DNA of 64,000 bases from Corynebacterium occultum (GCF_009734425.1 NZ_CP046455.1:3045187-3109186), one strand, 5' to 3'. Shown: positions 1 through 8,910, counted from the stretch's first letter. Notes: generated by a model not told the origin, from the sequence alone. Numbers and translations are program-made.

Positions 1-186
1 ACCCAGGCGGAGCCCGGCCATGTGGCCCACTTCGGGGAGTCCAGTCTGTTGGCGGCCTCAAATGGTGAGGTCTCGGCCACGCTCTACGCCAATATCGAGG
101 GACAGGAAACGTCCTGCACCTTCAAGGATGGGGAGCCCCGGCCAATGCCGAAGGCCAGCGGGCCCGGTCTCATCTGGTTGAACTGA
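1..186 (+). CDS. C-terminal end of an unidentified protein (partial)
   Basis: An open frame runs from the first base to a TGA at 184-186 and gives the last 61 residues of a protein, ending PGLIWLN. Codons are G/C-rich at the third position, as expected for a real gene here. The segment has no transmembrane stretch and no motif I recognise. It converges on trmO and a long hairpin lies between them. The family cannot be named from this fragment. Confidence 0.5.
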   Translation, partial: TQAEPGHVAHFGESSLLAASNGEVSATLYANIEGQETSCTFKDGEPRPMPKASGPGLIWLN

Positions 187-196
187 ACCAGGGGGC

Positions 197-279
197 CATG
201 CAGCCTAGGGTGGGGAAAACGGCACTTAAGGATGGGACCCGGGACCTTAAGGGCGGGTTTCCCCACTTTATCCTGCATG
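197..279. terminator. Long imperfect palindrome between convergent genes
   Basis: The arms start CATGCAG (197-203) and end CTGCATG (273-279). Inside are further matched blocks: GTGGGGAAA with TTTCCCCAC, and CTTAAG with CTTAAG. The whole could fold into an imperfect hairpin of about 83 nt centred near 238. It sits between two converging genes, so a bidirectional terminator is the simplest reading, but there is no clear T run and it could be a small repeat element. Confidence 0.5.
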
Positions 280-290
280 CCCTGGGGGCA

Positions 291-983
291 TCATCCGATG
301 CCGAGGACCGTCAGGGTGTGCCCCTCGACCGTGAATTTAATGTCCATACCGGCGAAGTTCAGGCCGTAACGCCTGGTGGCGTCGTGATGGTAGTGGGGCC
401 GGGGATCCTCGGACAGCACCCCGATCAGGGCATCCATCTTCGAGGCGGGCAGTTCATGTCCGAGACCTTCGGGAATCTCGACCTTGAGCCGGTAGCCCGT
501 GTGCCGGGAGGTGAATCCGTGCTCCGCCTCCGGGTGTGAGTCGGTGGCGATATAGGGCTTGATGTCGAAGATCGGGGTGTCGTCGACCAGGTCCGCACCC
601 GAGATGGTGATGATCGGCCCCAGTTCCGGATCCTCGACGATCCCCTCAATGGCGACACTGGACAAGCCGATGGGGTTGGGTCGGTGCGGGCTGCGGGTGG
701 CAAAGACACCTATCCGCTCCCCCTGAAGTCGCGGTGGACGGACCGTGGGCCGGGGTTCCCGGTCCGCATTCTCGGAGAAAGCCCAGATCAGCCACAAATG
801 ACTGAATCCCTCCAGTCCGGAAACCGCATCGGCATTCCGGAACTCCGGCTCGAAGATGATGCTCGCCCGCAGGTCCGCCACCAGGCCGGATTGGCGTGGT
901 ACACCGAACTTCTGCCCGAAGTCAGAACGTACCCTCGCGATCACGCTCATCGAATACGTTTCTTGCCCGGTTTCCTGACTCAT
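291..983 (-). CDS. trmO: tRNA (N6-threonylcarbamoyladenosine37-N6)-methyltransferase TrmO (UPF0066/YaeB)
   Basis: The 230-residue protein matches the TrmO/YaeB beta-barrel methyltransferase family, which uses SAM to methylate t6A37 in tRNA. Family hallmarks are present in order: KFGVPRQSG near the N terminus, GFSHLWLIWAF, then RPPRLQGERIGVFATRSPHRPNPIGLS, the SAM-binding core, and DLVDDTPIFDIKPYI. An internal ATG twelve codons in (MSVIARVRSDFG) fits the family start as well as the first ATG; neither has a strong ribosome binding site. It is a single gene, transcribed away from the regulator upstream. Confidence 0.85.
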   Translation of the reverse strand: MSQETGQETYSMSVIARVRSDFGQKFGVPRQSGLVADLRASIIFEPEFRNADAVSGLEGFSHLWLIWAFSENADREPRPTVRPPRLQGERIGVFATRSPHRPNPIGLSSVAIEGIVEDPELGPIITISGADLVDDTPIFDIKPYIATDSHPEAEHGFTSRHTGYRLKVEIPEGLGHELPASKMDALIGVLSEDPRPHYHHDATRRYGLNFAGMDIKFTVEGHTLTVLGIG

Positions 984-1066
984 AACACCATTGTCTCAGC
1001 TCAGCGGCCTTTTCATAAGCCAGCACCGCTGCCGGAGCAGAGGGAAAGGGAAGAATTACAGACTGT

Positions 1067-2272
1067 TCAGAGCCGAATTTCACGCTTCCCCGCCCCCGCC
1101 AGAGCGGCGTGGAGCCGCAGTGCCACCTGCAGGGAATTTGCCCGCCATCCGTCCTCCAGAGCCTCCGCCCCGATGATCTCCCGGGCGCGTTCCAGTCGGT
1201 AGTGGAGGGTGGCACGGTGGATGAAGAGTTCCCCGGCGGTGAGGGTGGCATTGCGGGCGTTATCCAGATAGGCCAGCACCGTCGACCAGTAGCTACGCTC
1301 CCCGGCGAGCAGGAGACGGGTGGCATCATCACTGAGGGTGTGCACGGTGGTTTCATTGAGCTCCCAACCCAGGAGCATCCGCCACGCCCCGGCCCCCTCC
1401 CAGGACAGTTCCGGGGAAGTCATGCCGGGCAGGGCCGCCACCTCCGACATGAAACGGGCACGGCGCAGGATCCCCCGGGCCCGACCCGCCTCAGTGACAC
1501 CTGCGGAACCTACCGCCTCCACCTTCACCCCGCTGATGATCGCAGCTCTTCGCACCTCATCGAGAACTTTGGCGGTGTCGGTTTCAGAACGGCTGCGTTC
1601 CACCACGGTGAGCATCCCGGAGTCCACGCTCACCAGGAAAGAACGGCTGCGGTGCAGCCGACTCAGCTCACGCTGCAGGCGGCCGGCGGGGGCGTCGTCA
1701 AGCATTTCCCCCAACCGGATGACATGGATGCCGAGGCGGCCGTCATCGGGCAGGTAACCGCCGCGTTGCGCACGAAGCACCGCATCCTCAGCACCCCGGA
1801 GGATGTCCGTGGCCAGACCGTCCAGCAGTCGGGCACGTTCATCAAGGCCATCGTCATGGGCGAAGAGACCCGCCAGTGGATCAATGAACTCCTCCACCCG
1901 GCTGATCTCACCGTCACTCATCCGGGGCTCATCGAAGAGCCAGAGGTAGGCGCAGAGTTTCCCGGCGCGACGGACCGGGAAGCAGACCCGGGGGAGCATC
2001 TCGAAGTCGGGGTTGGCGGGGAGGCGGACCGGCCTGATGGCGGTGCGCACCCCGTGGCTGAGGATCCAGGGGACGGGTTCCGGGGGAGGGGAGCGGTGGA
2101 TGATCGAGGAGATGCGACGTTCATCGATGGCGCCGATCTGGGCGCTGGCGCACACCACTTCGAAGGAGGGGGTGTCCACTTCCACGGACCTGCCCAGTTC
2201 CTGGGCGAGGTCATCGGTGAGGGTCTGGATCCGGCTGAGGTTTTCAGCGGCACCAGAGCGGTTATTCGACAT
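1067..2272 (-). CDS. PucR/CdaR-type transcriptional regulator
   Basis: A protein of about 401 residues. Its C terminus carries the PucR-family helix-turn-helix (GELFIHRATLHYRLERAREIIG), preceded by a central GGDEF-like region typical of CdaR/PucR regulators; no conserved ligand domain is obvious at the N terminus. I chose the ATG at 2272 (MSNNRSGAAEN) because the longer frame adds residues unlike the family. The gene is divergent from the dehydrogenase-permease-decarboxylase unit at 2406 and so is its likely regulator (inference). The start codon lies inside a perfect 16-bp palindrome, which suggests autoregulation. Confidence 0.75.
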   Translation of the reverse strand: MSNNRSGAAENLSRIQTLTDDLAQELGRSVEVDTPSFEVVCASAQIGAIDERRISSIIHRSPPPEPVPWILSHGVRTAIRPVRLPANPDFEMLPRVCFPVRRAGKLCAYLWLFDEPRMSDGEISRVEEFIDPLAGLFAHDDGLDERARLLDGLATDILRGAEDAVLRAQRGGYLPDDGRLGIHVIRLGEMLDDAPAGRLQRELSRLHRSRSFLVSVDSGMLTVVERSRSETDTAKVLDEVRRAAIISGVKVEAVGSAGVTEAGRARGILRRARFMSEVAALPGMTSPELSWEGAGAWRMLLGWELNETTVHTLSDDATRLLLAGERSYWSTVLAYLDNARNATLTAGELFIHRATLHYRLERAREIIGAEALEDGWRANSLQVALRLHAALAGAGKREIRL

Positions 2273-2280
2273 ATGTCGAA
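2265..2280. promoter_or_regulatory. 16-bp perfect palindrome over the regulator start codon (putative operator)
   Basis: The sequence TTCGACATATGTCGAA is a perfect palindrome and contains the ATG of the PucR-type regulator. It lies about 125 bp upstream of the divergent dehydrogenase start. Position and symmetry fit an autoregulatory operator, but no binding is shown by sequence alone. Confidence 0.4.
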
Positions 2281-2405
2281 AGTATCCTCGACAGGCGGTG
2301 AGTGACAAGCCCCACACCCTGCAGCAGGATTAGTTCTCGTAATCATGACGTGGATCACACCATTTCCGCGTCCTGTCGATTCATTCCCATACCGAGGAGA
2401 ACTTC

Positions 2406-3761
2406 GTGGACCAGAGCATCTTCACCCCCCTGGAGCAGGCCGGACTGACCACCCTGAAACTGCAGTACAACTGGCGCACTGATGAGCACACCCTCAGCGC
2501 GGCACATGAGTGGGCAGAGGAGTTGGACTTCTCCCGCTATAACCGGGAGTTCAACGCCCACACCACCCTGACCCGGCACGGTTTCAGCCTCGACACTGAT
2601 CAGGTGCTGGCTCTTTTCGCGGAGCATGGGTTGAGCGATTATCTGGCGGAAATCCTGGATCTGCTGCGCCAGGGCCGCCATGAGGGGATTGAGGTGTATT
2701 TCCATGCCGGCCGCAATATCCGTTTCATGTGTCATCAGCACAGTCGCACGCTGGGTCTGCGCAATAAGCACCATGCCATCATGGCCGGTGGTACCCGCCG
2801 TCATGATCCGGCCACCCCGGAGATCGAGGTGATCAGTGATGGGCTGAATCTGAGCCGGGCGATGAGCTTCAAGAATATTGCCGCCGGTCTGGACTTCGGT
2901 GGTTGCAAGACCACCCTGCACATGGCGGAGCCGGAGCTGGATGATCTGGAGACCCTGGGTTTCCTGGCTTTCGCCATCGATCGTTGTCGCACCATGACCA
3001 GCCCGGACATGAATCTGAGTACCGCGGTGGCGGATGTGATGAATGAGCATTTCTCCAGCCAGTTCACCAATGGCCCCAGTTCTCCGCTGGGGGAGAGCGG
3101 CCGTCCCACCGCCCTGGGTTCCTACCTGGCGTTGCGGGAGGCGGTGCATTTCAAGGAGGGCCACGATGAGCTGCGCGGGAAGTCGGCGGTGGTGATGGGC
3201 CTGGGTGCGGTGGGTTGGCACCTGGCGGAGCATCTGATTGAGGCTGGGGTTCGGTTGACGGTCTCCGACATCAACCAGCAGCGAGTCCAGGAGCTGCAGG
3301 CCGCCCACCCCTCAATGGAGATCGGCGCGATCAGCGTGGATGAGGTCCTGGGTTTTGAGGCCGATATTCTCTGTCCTTCCGCGATCGGGGGCATCCTCGA
3401 CGAGGAGAGCATCAGCCGACTGTGTTACTCCTATGTCTTCGGCCCCGCCAACAACCAGATCAAGGCCACCAACCAGGCGGAGGAGCAGCGGCTGGCTCGC
3501 CTGTTGGCGGATCGGGGCATCCTCTTCCAGACTGAGTGGTGGCACAACACCGGCGGGGTGATGGGTGGTGCGGAGGAGTTCCTCCACGGTGCCCAGGCCT
3601 CCCCGGAGAGTCTGCGGGAAAGGGTGATCGCCACGGTGCCGCGCAAGACCCGGGAGAATCTGGCACAGGCGGCGGAGTTGGGTATCACCCCGACCGATAA
3701 TGCCTACCGGCAGTGCTCTGAGCTGCTCTTCGCCGAGGTGGAAGCAGGGGTGCTCTCATGA
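2406..3761 (+). CDS. Glu/Leu/Phe/Val dehydrogenase family amino-acid dehydrogenase
   Basis: The 451-residue protein belongs to the NAD(P)-dependent Glu/Leu/Phe/Val dehydrogenase family, which reversibly deaminates an amino acid to a 2-oxo acid. Visible features are the glycine-rich substrate motif with the expected lysine (GGCKTT, K168), a conserved TSPDMN segment, and a C-terminal Rossmann fold with G265-L-G-A-V-G270. It is longer than typical leucine or phenylalanine dehydrogenases (about 360 residues), mostly at the N terminus. The GTG start follows GAGGAG. It overlaps the permease gene by ATGA and is followed by a 2-oxo-acid decarboxylase, so a branched-chain or aromatic amino acid is the likely substrate; specificity cannot be read from sequence. 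Confidence 0.75.
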   Translation: MDQSIFTPLEQAGLTTLKLQYNWRTDEHTLSAAHEWAEELDFSRYNREFNAHTTLTRHGFSLDTDQVLALFAEHGLSDYLAEILDLLRQGRHEGIEVYFHAGRNIRFMCHQHSRTLGLRNKHHAIMAGGTRRHDPATPEIEVISDGLNLSRAMSFKNIAAGLDFGGCKTTLHMAEPELDDLETLGFLAFAIDRCRTMTSPDMNLSTAVADVMNEHFSSQFTNGPSSPLGESGRPTALGSYLALREAVHFKEGHDELRGKSAVVMGLGAVGWHLAEHLIEAGVRLTVSDINQQRVQELQAAHPSMEIGAISVDEVLGFEADILCPSAIGGILDEESISRLCYSYVFGPANNQIKATNQAEEQRLARLLADRGILFQTEWWHNTGGVMGGAEEFLHGAQASPESLRERVIATVPRKTRENLAQAAELGITPTDNAYRQCSELLFAEVEAGVLS

Positions 3762-5203
3762 GCAGCCATACCGTTGAAGATAGTGGCCTGAAGCGGGGGT
3801 TGAAGGCCCGGCACCTGCAGATGATCGCCCTGGGTTCCTCCATCGGCACTGGTCTCTTCCTCGGTTCGGGTGCCAGCATCACGCTGGCCGGCCCGGCGGT
3901 ACTCCTGGGCTTCATCCTGGCCGGCACCATCATCTTCCTGATCATGCGGATGTTGGGTGAGATGGCGGTGGCCCACCCGGTGTCCGGTTCCTTCAGTTTC
4001 TACGCCCGCAAGTTCATCGGCCCCATCGCCGGTTTCATCACCGGCTGGAACTGGTGGTTCACCTGCATTGTCGTCGGCATGCTGGAGTTGACCGCGGCGG
4101 GCGCCTTCATGGACTTCTGGTTCCCCGGTCACCCTCACTGGGTCACCGCCCTGGTCTGTCTGCTCGTGATCACCGCCATCAATCTCATCCACGTGGGTGC
4201 CTTCGGTGAGGTGGAGTTCTGGATGTCGATGATCAAGGTGGTCGCCCTGATCGCCATGATCGTGCTGGGTTTCTGCCTGGTACTGGGTGTCGGCCCGAAC
4301 CCTGCCATCGGTTTCAGCAACCTCTGGGCCCATGGTGGTTTCTCACCGACCGGGTTGGGTGGTTTCATGCTTTCCCTGGTCGCGGTGACCTTCACCTTCG
4401 GCGGGGTGGTGTCCATCGGGACCGCCGCCGGTGAGGTGGAGAACCCGACGCGCAACATCCCCAAGGCCATCAACAGTGTCATTTTCCGGGTGATCGTCTT
4501 CTATGTCGGTGGGGTGGGCATCATGCTGCTGCTCTGGCCCTGGAACCAGATTGACGCCACCACCAGTCCCTTCGTCAGTGTGCTGGTGGGCCTGGGTATC
4601 GGTGGTGCTGCCATCATGCTGAATGTGGTGGTGCTGGCGGCGGCACTGTCGGTGTTCAACACCATGACCTACAGCGGTGCCCGGATGCTGCGGGATCTTG
4701 CGCTCAACGGTCAGGCACCGCCCTTCTTCACCCACACCACCCGGCGTGGTCTGCCGCTGCGCGCCCTGCTCTTCAACTCCGGCCTGATGGGTGGGGCGGT
4801 GCTGCTGAACTTCCTCTTCCAGGGTCAGCTGCTCTTCGCCCTGATGGCGATCATCCTGGCTGCGGAGATCATCTCCTGGTCCGCCATCGCGATCTCCCAC
4901 CTGAGGTTCCGGGCGCAGCTGCGTCGTGAGGGCCAGACCTCTGCTTACCGTTCCCCCTTCTCCCCGCTGGCCAATTATCTCTGTCTGGCCTTCTTCGCCC
5001 TGCTGCTGGTGCTGATGGGTTTCCTGCCGGATTACCGGATCGCCCTCTTCGCCCTGCCGCTGTGGATCATGACCCTGGCGTTGATCTGGCTGGGCCAGCA
5101 GTTCCACCAGCGTCGCCACTCCACCGTGGTGGCTGAGCAGGCACCGAAGTCCTGCCCGGATGAGCTTGCCGCCCGTTCCACCGTGAGCCAGCTCAGCAAC
5201 TGA
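3758..5203 (+). CDS. Amino-acid permease, APC superfamily (AAT type)
   Basis: A 481-residue integral membrane protein with about 12 hydrophobic segments. The N terminus has the AAT-family signature (LKARHLQMIALGSSIGTGLFLGSG) and the conserved GEMAVAHPVSGSFSFYA motif, as in aromatic, proline and GABA permeases. It starts inside the end of the dehydrogenase gene (ATGA overlap), implying translational coupling and import of the dehydrogenase substrate. Which amino acid it carries is not determined. Confidence 0.85.
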   Translation: MSSHTVEDSGLKRGLKARHLQMIALGSSIGTGLFLGSGASITLAGPAVLLGFILAGTIIFLIMRMLGEMAVAHPVSGSFSFYARKFIGPIAGFITGWNWWFTCIVVGMLELTAAGAFMDFWFPGHPHWVTALVCLLVITAINLIHVGAFGEVEFWMSMIKVVALIAMIVLGFCLVLGVGPNPAIGFSNLWAHGGFSPTGLGGFMLSLVAVTFTFGGVVSIGTAAGEVENPTRNIPKAINSVIFRVIVFYVGGVGIMLLLWPWNQIDATTSPFVSVLVGLGIGGAAIMLNVVVLAAALSVFNTMTYSGARMLRDLALNGQAPPFFTHTTRRGLPLRALLFNSGLMGGAVLLNFLFQGQLLFALMAIILAAEIISWSAIAISHLRFRAQLRREGQTSAYRSPFSPLANYLCLAFFALLLVLMGFLPDYRIALFALPLWIMTLALIWLGQQFHQRRHSTVVAEQAPKSCPDELAARSTVSQLSN

Positions 5204-5232
5204 GCCCCACAACAACCCAAGGAGAAAACCTC

Positions 5233-6909
5233 ATGCGCATCACCATCGGCGAGTTCCTGATCAGCCGCCTCAAGCAGATCGGTGTCACCGAGATCATCGG
5301 GGTCCCCGGTGACTTCAACCTCAACTTCCTGGAGCAGGTCAACGAGGCGGAGGGTATTCGTTTCATCGGCACCTGCAATGAGCTCAACGCCGCCTACGCC
5401 GCCGATGGTTATGCCCGCTCCCGGGGTGTCGCGGCCTTGCTGACCACCTACGGGGTCGGCGAGTTGAGCGCCCTGAACGGTATCGCGGGGGCGGCGGCCG
5501 AACACGTCCCCCTGGTGTCCCTGGCCGGCGCCCCGCCGCTCTACGCCACCGAGGACCGCTACGATCTGCACCACACCATGGCGGACGGAAATTTCCGCAA
5601 CATGCTCGACAGCATCGGCCAGTTCACCGCCACCGCGGTCCGGCTGACCCCGATGAATGCGGTGGTGGAGATCGACCGAGCCCTGCACACCTGCCTGCGG
5701 GAGAAGCGCCCCGTGCACCTCCAGCTGCCCTCCGACATCTCCCACCTGTGCGTCGAGGCCCCCGACACCGACTTCGACCTCACCCTGCCGGGCAGCGACC
5801 CGGAGCGACTCGAGTCCGCCGCCTCCCGGGTACTGGAGCTTTTCGACGCCGCGCAGCGCCCCGTCATCCTCGCCGACCTGGACGCCGACCGCCACGGCTT
5901 CGTGCCTGCACTGCAGGCCTTCGCCGAGAAAACCGGAACCCCCTACGCCCACCTGAACTCCGGCAAGGGTGTACTAGATGAACATCACCCCCTCTTCCTG
6001 GGCACCTACAACGGTGCGGGTTCCGCCCCGGCGGTGAAGGCGGCGATCGAACAGGCCGATTTCCTGATCACCACCACCCCACGTTTCATCGAGGCCAACT
6101 CCGGTGGTTTCACCCATGCACTGCCCGAAACCACCCTGGACTTCGGTGACCAGCATGTCAGCATCGGCAAGGAACACTTCATCGGCATCACCGTCCTGGA
6201 ACTGCTGGACCTCCTCCTTGAAAGGGTGCCTGCCGGCAACAGTCAGGTGGCGGCTGCCCCCGCGGCGTCGATAAGCGAACCCTGGGAGGTGCAGGCTGGG
6301 GCCGAACTCACCCAGGAACGTCTCTGGCCGCGCCTGGCCCGCTTCCTCCGGGAGGATGATGTGGTCATCGCCGAGGCCGGCACCTCCAGCATCGGCCTGG
6401 GCCCCCACCCCCTGCCCACCGGCACCCGCTACATCAACTCCGGCATCTGGGGTTCCATCGGTTTCACCCTCCCGGCCACCCTGGGCAGCCAGCTGGCGGA
6501 ACCGGGACGTCGCCACATCCTCTTCATCGGGGACGGCTCCTTCCAGATGACCGCCCAGGAACTCTCCACCATCCTGCGCCAGAACCTCAAACCCATCATC
6601 GTGCTGCTCAACAACCGTGGCTACACCATCGAACGTCTCATCCTGGGCATGGACGCCGAATACAACGACATCCAGAACTGGTCCTTCAGCCAACTGCCCC
6701 GCATCTTCCACCCCGACACCAGCATGCGCAGCCACCAGGCCCGCACCGAAGGGGAACTGGAGGAAGCCCTGGCGGACATCGAGGAATCGGAGGACGGTGC
6801 CTTCCTGGAACTCCACCTCGATCCCAAGGATGCGCCCGCCGGACTGAAGACCTTCGGCCCCATGACCGCCGACTTCGACTTCGGTCCCCGCGGCCCCCGC
6901 AACCCCTGA
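5233..6909 (+). CDS. ipdC: Thiamine-diphosphate 2-oxo-acid decarboxylase (indolepyruvate/phenylpyruvate decarboxylase-like)
   Basis: The 558-residue protein has the three-domain ThDP-enzyme layout. The cofactor-activating glutamate is E50 (TCNELNAAYAADGYAR). A His-His pair at 113-114 (DLHHTMADG) is characteristic of pyruvate, indolepyruvate and phenylpyruvate decarboxylases. The ThDP/Mg motif starts GDGSF at 433 and ends LLNNRGYTIER. It would convert aryl- or branched-chain pyruvates to aldehydes in the cytoplasm. It lies 29 bp after the permease gene behind an AAGGAGAAA ribosome binding site, so the three genes form one unit. One copy of the dispersed GTCGATAAGC word lies in the interdomain linker and uses the rare Ile codon ATA. 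Confidence 0.8.
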   Translation: MRITIGEFLISRLKQIGVTEIIGVPGDFNLNFLEQVNEAEGIRFIGTCNELNAAYAADGYARSRGVAALLTTYGVGELSALNGIAGAAAEHVPLVSLAGAPPLYATEDRYDLHHTMADGNFRNMLDSIGQFTATAVRLTPMNAVVEIDRALHTCLREKRPVHLQLPSDISHLCVEAPDTDFDLTLPGSDPERLESAASRVLELFDAAQRPVILADLDADRHGFVPALQAFAEKTGTPYAHLNSGKGVLDEHHPLFLGTYNGAGSAPAVKAAIEQADFLITTTPRFIEANSGGFTHALPETTLDFGDQHVSIGKEHFIGITVLELLDLLLERVPAGNSQVAAAPAASISEPWEVQAGAELTQERLWPRLARFLREDDVVIAEAGTSSIGLGPHPLPTGTRYINSGIWGSIGFTLPATLGSQLAEPGRRHILFIGDGSFQMTAQELSTILRQNLKPIIVLLNNRGYTIERLILGMDAEYNDIQNWSFSQLPRIFHPDTSMRSHQARTEGELEEALADIEESEDGAFLELHLDPKDAPAGLKTFGPMTADFDFGPRGPRNP

Positions 6910-7024
6910 CACTGAGGAGGGGGGTGTGGTCGTCGCAAGTCAAACTTACGGGCATCGACCCCACCCCCGAAAGCGTTGTTTTTCCTGCCACTTTCACCTC
7001 CACTCACTTTCAGAGGTAAAGGTC

Positions 7025-7041
7025 ACCTAACATGCTTAGGT
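7025..7041. promoter_or_regulatory. Inverted repeat upstream of the MFS gene (putative operator)
   Basis: ACCTAA and TTAGGT flank a 5-bp centre in the 172-bp gap before the MFS transporter, 41 bp from its ATG. The half-site resembles part of a DtxR box, but the orientation and centre do not fit, so a local repressor site is more likely. Confidence 0.35.
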
Positions 7042-7081
7042 CTCAAAAGACCCCTAGCCCTGAAAGTGTCCGTATAGAAGC

Positions 7082-8488
7082 ATGACTAATACCTCAACCC
7101 CCGCCCAACCCCCGATAGACACCCGAAAAGTGGTGACCGTCGCCGTCCTCGCCGTGATGGTGGCTCAACTGCCCATCAACCTGGTGTCAGTCTCGCTGAC
7201 CACCATCGCCGCCGACACCGGTGCCACCACCTCCGGACTACAGTGGGTGCAGAGCATCTACATCCTCGCCATGTCCGCTGCCGTGCTCTCCGCCGGTGTC
7301 ATCGCTGAAAACATCGGCCGCCGCAAAGTCATGATCATCGCCCTCTGGCTGATGGTCCTCGGCGCCCTGCTCGGCGGCCTGGCCTCCCTGGCCGGTGACC
7401 TGGCCATGCCGGTGCTGTGGACCGGTCAGGCCTTCTCCGGACTCGGCGGCGGCGCCCTGCTCCCCACCACCCTGGGTGCGATCGCCATGGCAGTGCCCGA
7501 CCCCCGCAAGCGTGGCCCCTACATGGCACTCTGGGGCGCCGGCACCACCGGTGGCCTGGCCGTCGGCGCCATCGTCGCCGGCCTGATCCTCAAGATCGGT
7601 TCCTGGGGCTGGATCTTCCTGCCCAGCTTCCTGGTCGCCATCACCGTCGCCCTGATCACCCAGGCCGCCCTCCCCGAATCCCCGACCTCCAAACCAGGCA
7701 TGGACATCCAGGGGCAGATCTTCGCCACCCTGGCCATCATCGGCCTGATCTTCGGCGTGATCCAGGGCGGTGCCCAGGGCTGGTTCTCCACCCCGGCACT
7801 ACTCGGCTACGCCCTCGGCCTGATCGCCCTCGCCCTGTTCATCTACCGCGAACTCAACACCTACGCCCCACTGATGGACCTACGGGTCTTCCGCAACCCC
7901 GGTTTCGCGGCCGCCTGCTTCGCCGCCATGATGGCACTGTTCTCCGTGGTGGGAGTCGGCTTCATGCTGGCCCTCTTCCTCGGCTCCGCAAAGCAGCTCG
8001 ACCCCCTGGGCATCGCCACCTACATCGTCTTCCTCCCGGGCACCGCATTCGTGGTCGCCCCCCTCGCCGGCAAGGCACTGGCCAAACTGCCCTCCTACGC
8101 CGCCCTGCTCATCGGCCTGCTGCTCGCCGCGGTAGGCACCTTCCTCATCGCCCACACCGACGAAACCACCGCCTACCTGAATGTGGTGTGGCGCCTGATG
8201 ATCTTCGGCGTCTCCATCGCCATCATGCTCGCCTCTGTGGCAACCGTCGCGATCAACTCCGTCCCCCTCAAACAGGCCGGCATGGCCGGTGCCACCAACA
8301 CCGTGATCCGACAGATCGGTGGTGCCCTCGGCCCCGCCGTCATCGGCTCCATCTACGCCACCCGGATGGCCGGCGGTGCCACCCCGGCGGAATCCTTCAC
8401 CTCCGCACTCACCGTGACCACCGTCCTGCTGGTCATCGCCGCAGTCCTGGTCCTCATCGCAGAAATCAGCACCCGCCGACGCAGCTGA
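7082..8488 (+). CDS. MFS transporter, DHA2-like drug/metabolite exporter
   Basis: A 468-residue protein with at least 12, probably 14, membrane segments. MFS motif A is present after segment 2 (AENIGRRKVM), and GGGALLPTTLGAIA resembles the exporter-specific motif region. The closest type is the DHA2 proton antiporter group, which exports drugs or small organic compounds. It has its own 172-bp upstream region with an inverted repeat and ends in a strong hairpin, so it is probably monocistronic. The substrate is unknown. Confidence 0.8.
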   Translation: MTNTSTPAQPPIDTRKVVTVAVLAVMVAQLPINLVSVSLTTIAADTGATTSGLQWVQSIYILAMSAAVLSAGVIAENIGRRKVMIIALWLMVLGALLGGLASLAGDLAMPVLWTGQAFSGLGGGALLPTTLGAIAMAVPDPRKRGPYMALWGAGTTGGLAVGAIVAGLILKIGSWGWIFLPSFLVAITVALITQAALPESPTSKPGMDIQGQIFATLAIIGLIFGVIQGGAQGWFSTPALLGYALGLIALALFIYRELNTYAPLMDLRVFRNPGFAAACFAAMMALFSVVGVGFMLALFLGSAKQLDPLGIATYIVFLPGTAFVVAPLAGKALAKLPSYAALLIGLLLAAVGTFLIAHTDETTAYLNVVWRLMIFGVSIAIMLASVATVAINSVPLKQAGMAGATNTVIRQIGGALGPAVIGSIYATRMAGGATPAESFTSALTVTTVLLVIAAVLVLIAEISTRRRS

Positions 8489-8506
8489 CCCACCCCCTCC
8501 ATTAAA

Positions 8507-8545
8507 GAAGGCGGCACCACTCTGAGATTGAGTGGTGCCGCCTTC
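8507..8545. terminator. Bidirectional intrinsic terminator
   Basis: A 15-bp perfect stem (GAAGGCGGCACCACT with its complement at 8531-8545) encloses a 9-nt loop. It lies between the convergent MFS and Rieske genes and could end transcription from both sides. Confidence 0.85.
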
Positions 8546-8563
8546 CCTGTCATCCAGGGGGGC

Positions 8564-8573
8564 GTCGATAAGC
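8564..8573 (+). repeat. Dispersed decamer GTCGATAAGC (intergenic copy; 11 copies in the window)
   Basis: Exact copies on the plus strand are at 6267-6276, 8564-8573, 14172-14181, 29786-29795, 35621-35630, 45660-45669 and 57483-57492. Reverse-complement copies are at 13541-13550, 16823-16832, 34057-34066 and 47994-48003. Uniform random expectation for a 10-mer on both strands of 64 kb is about 0.12. Most copies extend to GCGTCGATAAGC. Three are intergenic and eight lie inside genes, where several use the otherwise avoided codons CTT (Leu) or ATA (Ile). Function unknown. Confidence 0.75.
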
Positions 8574-8586
8574 GCGCTCCGGGCTT

Positions 8587-8910
8587 TCAGGGCAACAACC
8601 AGACCGCGGTACCGCGGACCTCCACCGGGAAAGTGGCGAGCTGCTCCCGCGCCGGGTACTTCGTGGCCTTGCCGGTGTCCAGGCAGAAGCGGCCATGATG
8701 CAGCCAGCAGTCCACCTCATTGCCCTCCACCCTGCTCTTCGCCAGGGAGGCACCGAGGTGGGTGCACAGATCCTCCACCGCCCGGAAACCGCCATCCGTA
8801 TTAAAGAGTGCGATGGGCCCGCTGTGCCCGGAAACCTCCGGGGGGATCACCACTGCGGCACCCGGTTCAAGCTCTGAAAGCTCAGCCACCTTCACAGGAT
8901 GTTCAATCAT
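8587..8910 (-). CDS. Small Rieske-type [2Fe-2S] ferredoxin
   Basis: The 107-residue soluble protein is essentially one Rieske domain. Cluster ligands are C49 and H51 (CTHLG) and C68 and H71 (CWLHHGRF). It resembles the NirD/BphF-like ferredoxins that feed electrons to oxygenases or reductases; such single-domain proteins also occur as orphans. There is no partner reductase or oxygenase next to it. Upstream, only 10 bp away, is the stop codon of a truncated ACT-domain gene, so its original promoter may have been lost or replaced. Confidence 0.8.
   Translation of the reverse strand: MIEHPVKVAELSELEPGAAVVIPPEVSGHSGPIALFNTDGGFRAVEDLCTHLGASLAKSRVEGNEVDCWLHHGRFCLDTGKATKYPAREQLATFPVEVRGTAVWLLP

Noticed and set aside
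7025..7041. DtxR iron box upstream of the MFS gene
   Set aside because: Half-sites resemble it, but order and centre do not match the 19-bp consensus; kept only as an unspecified inverted repeat.
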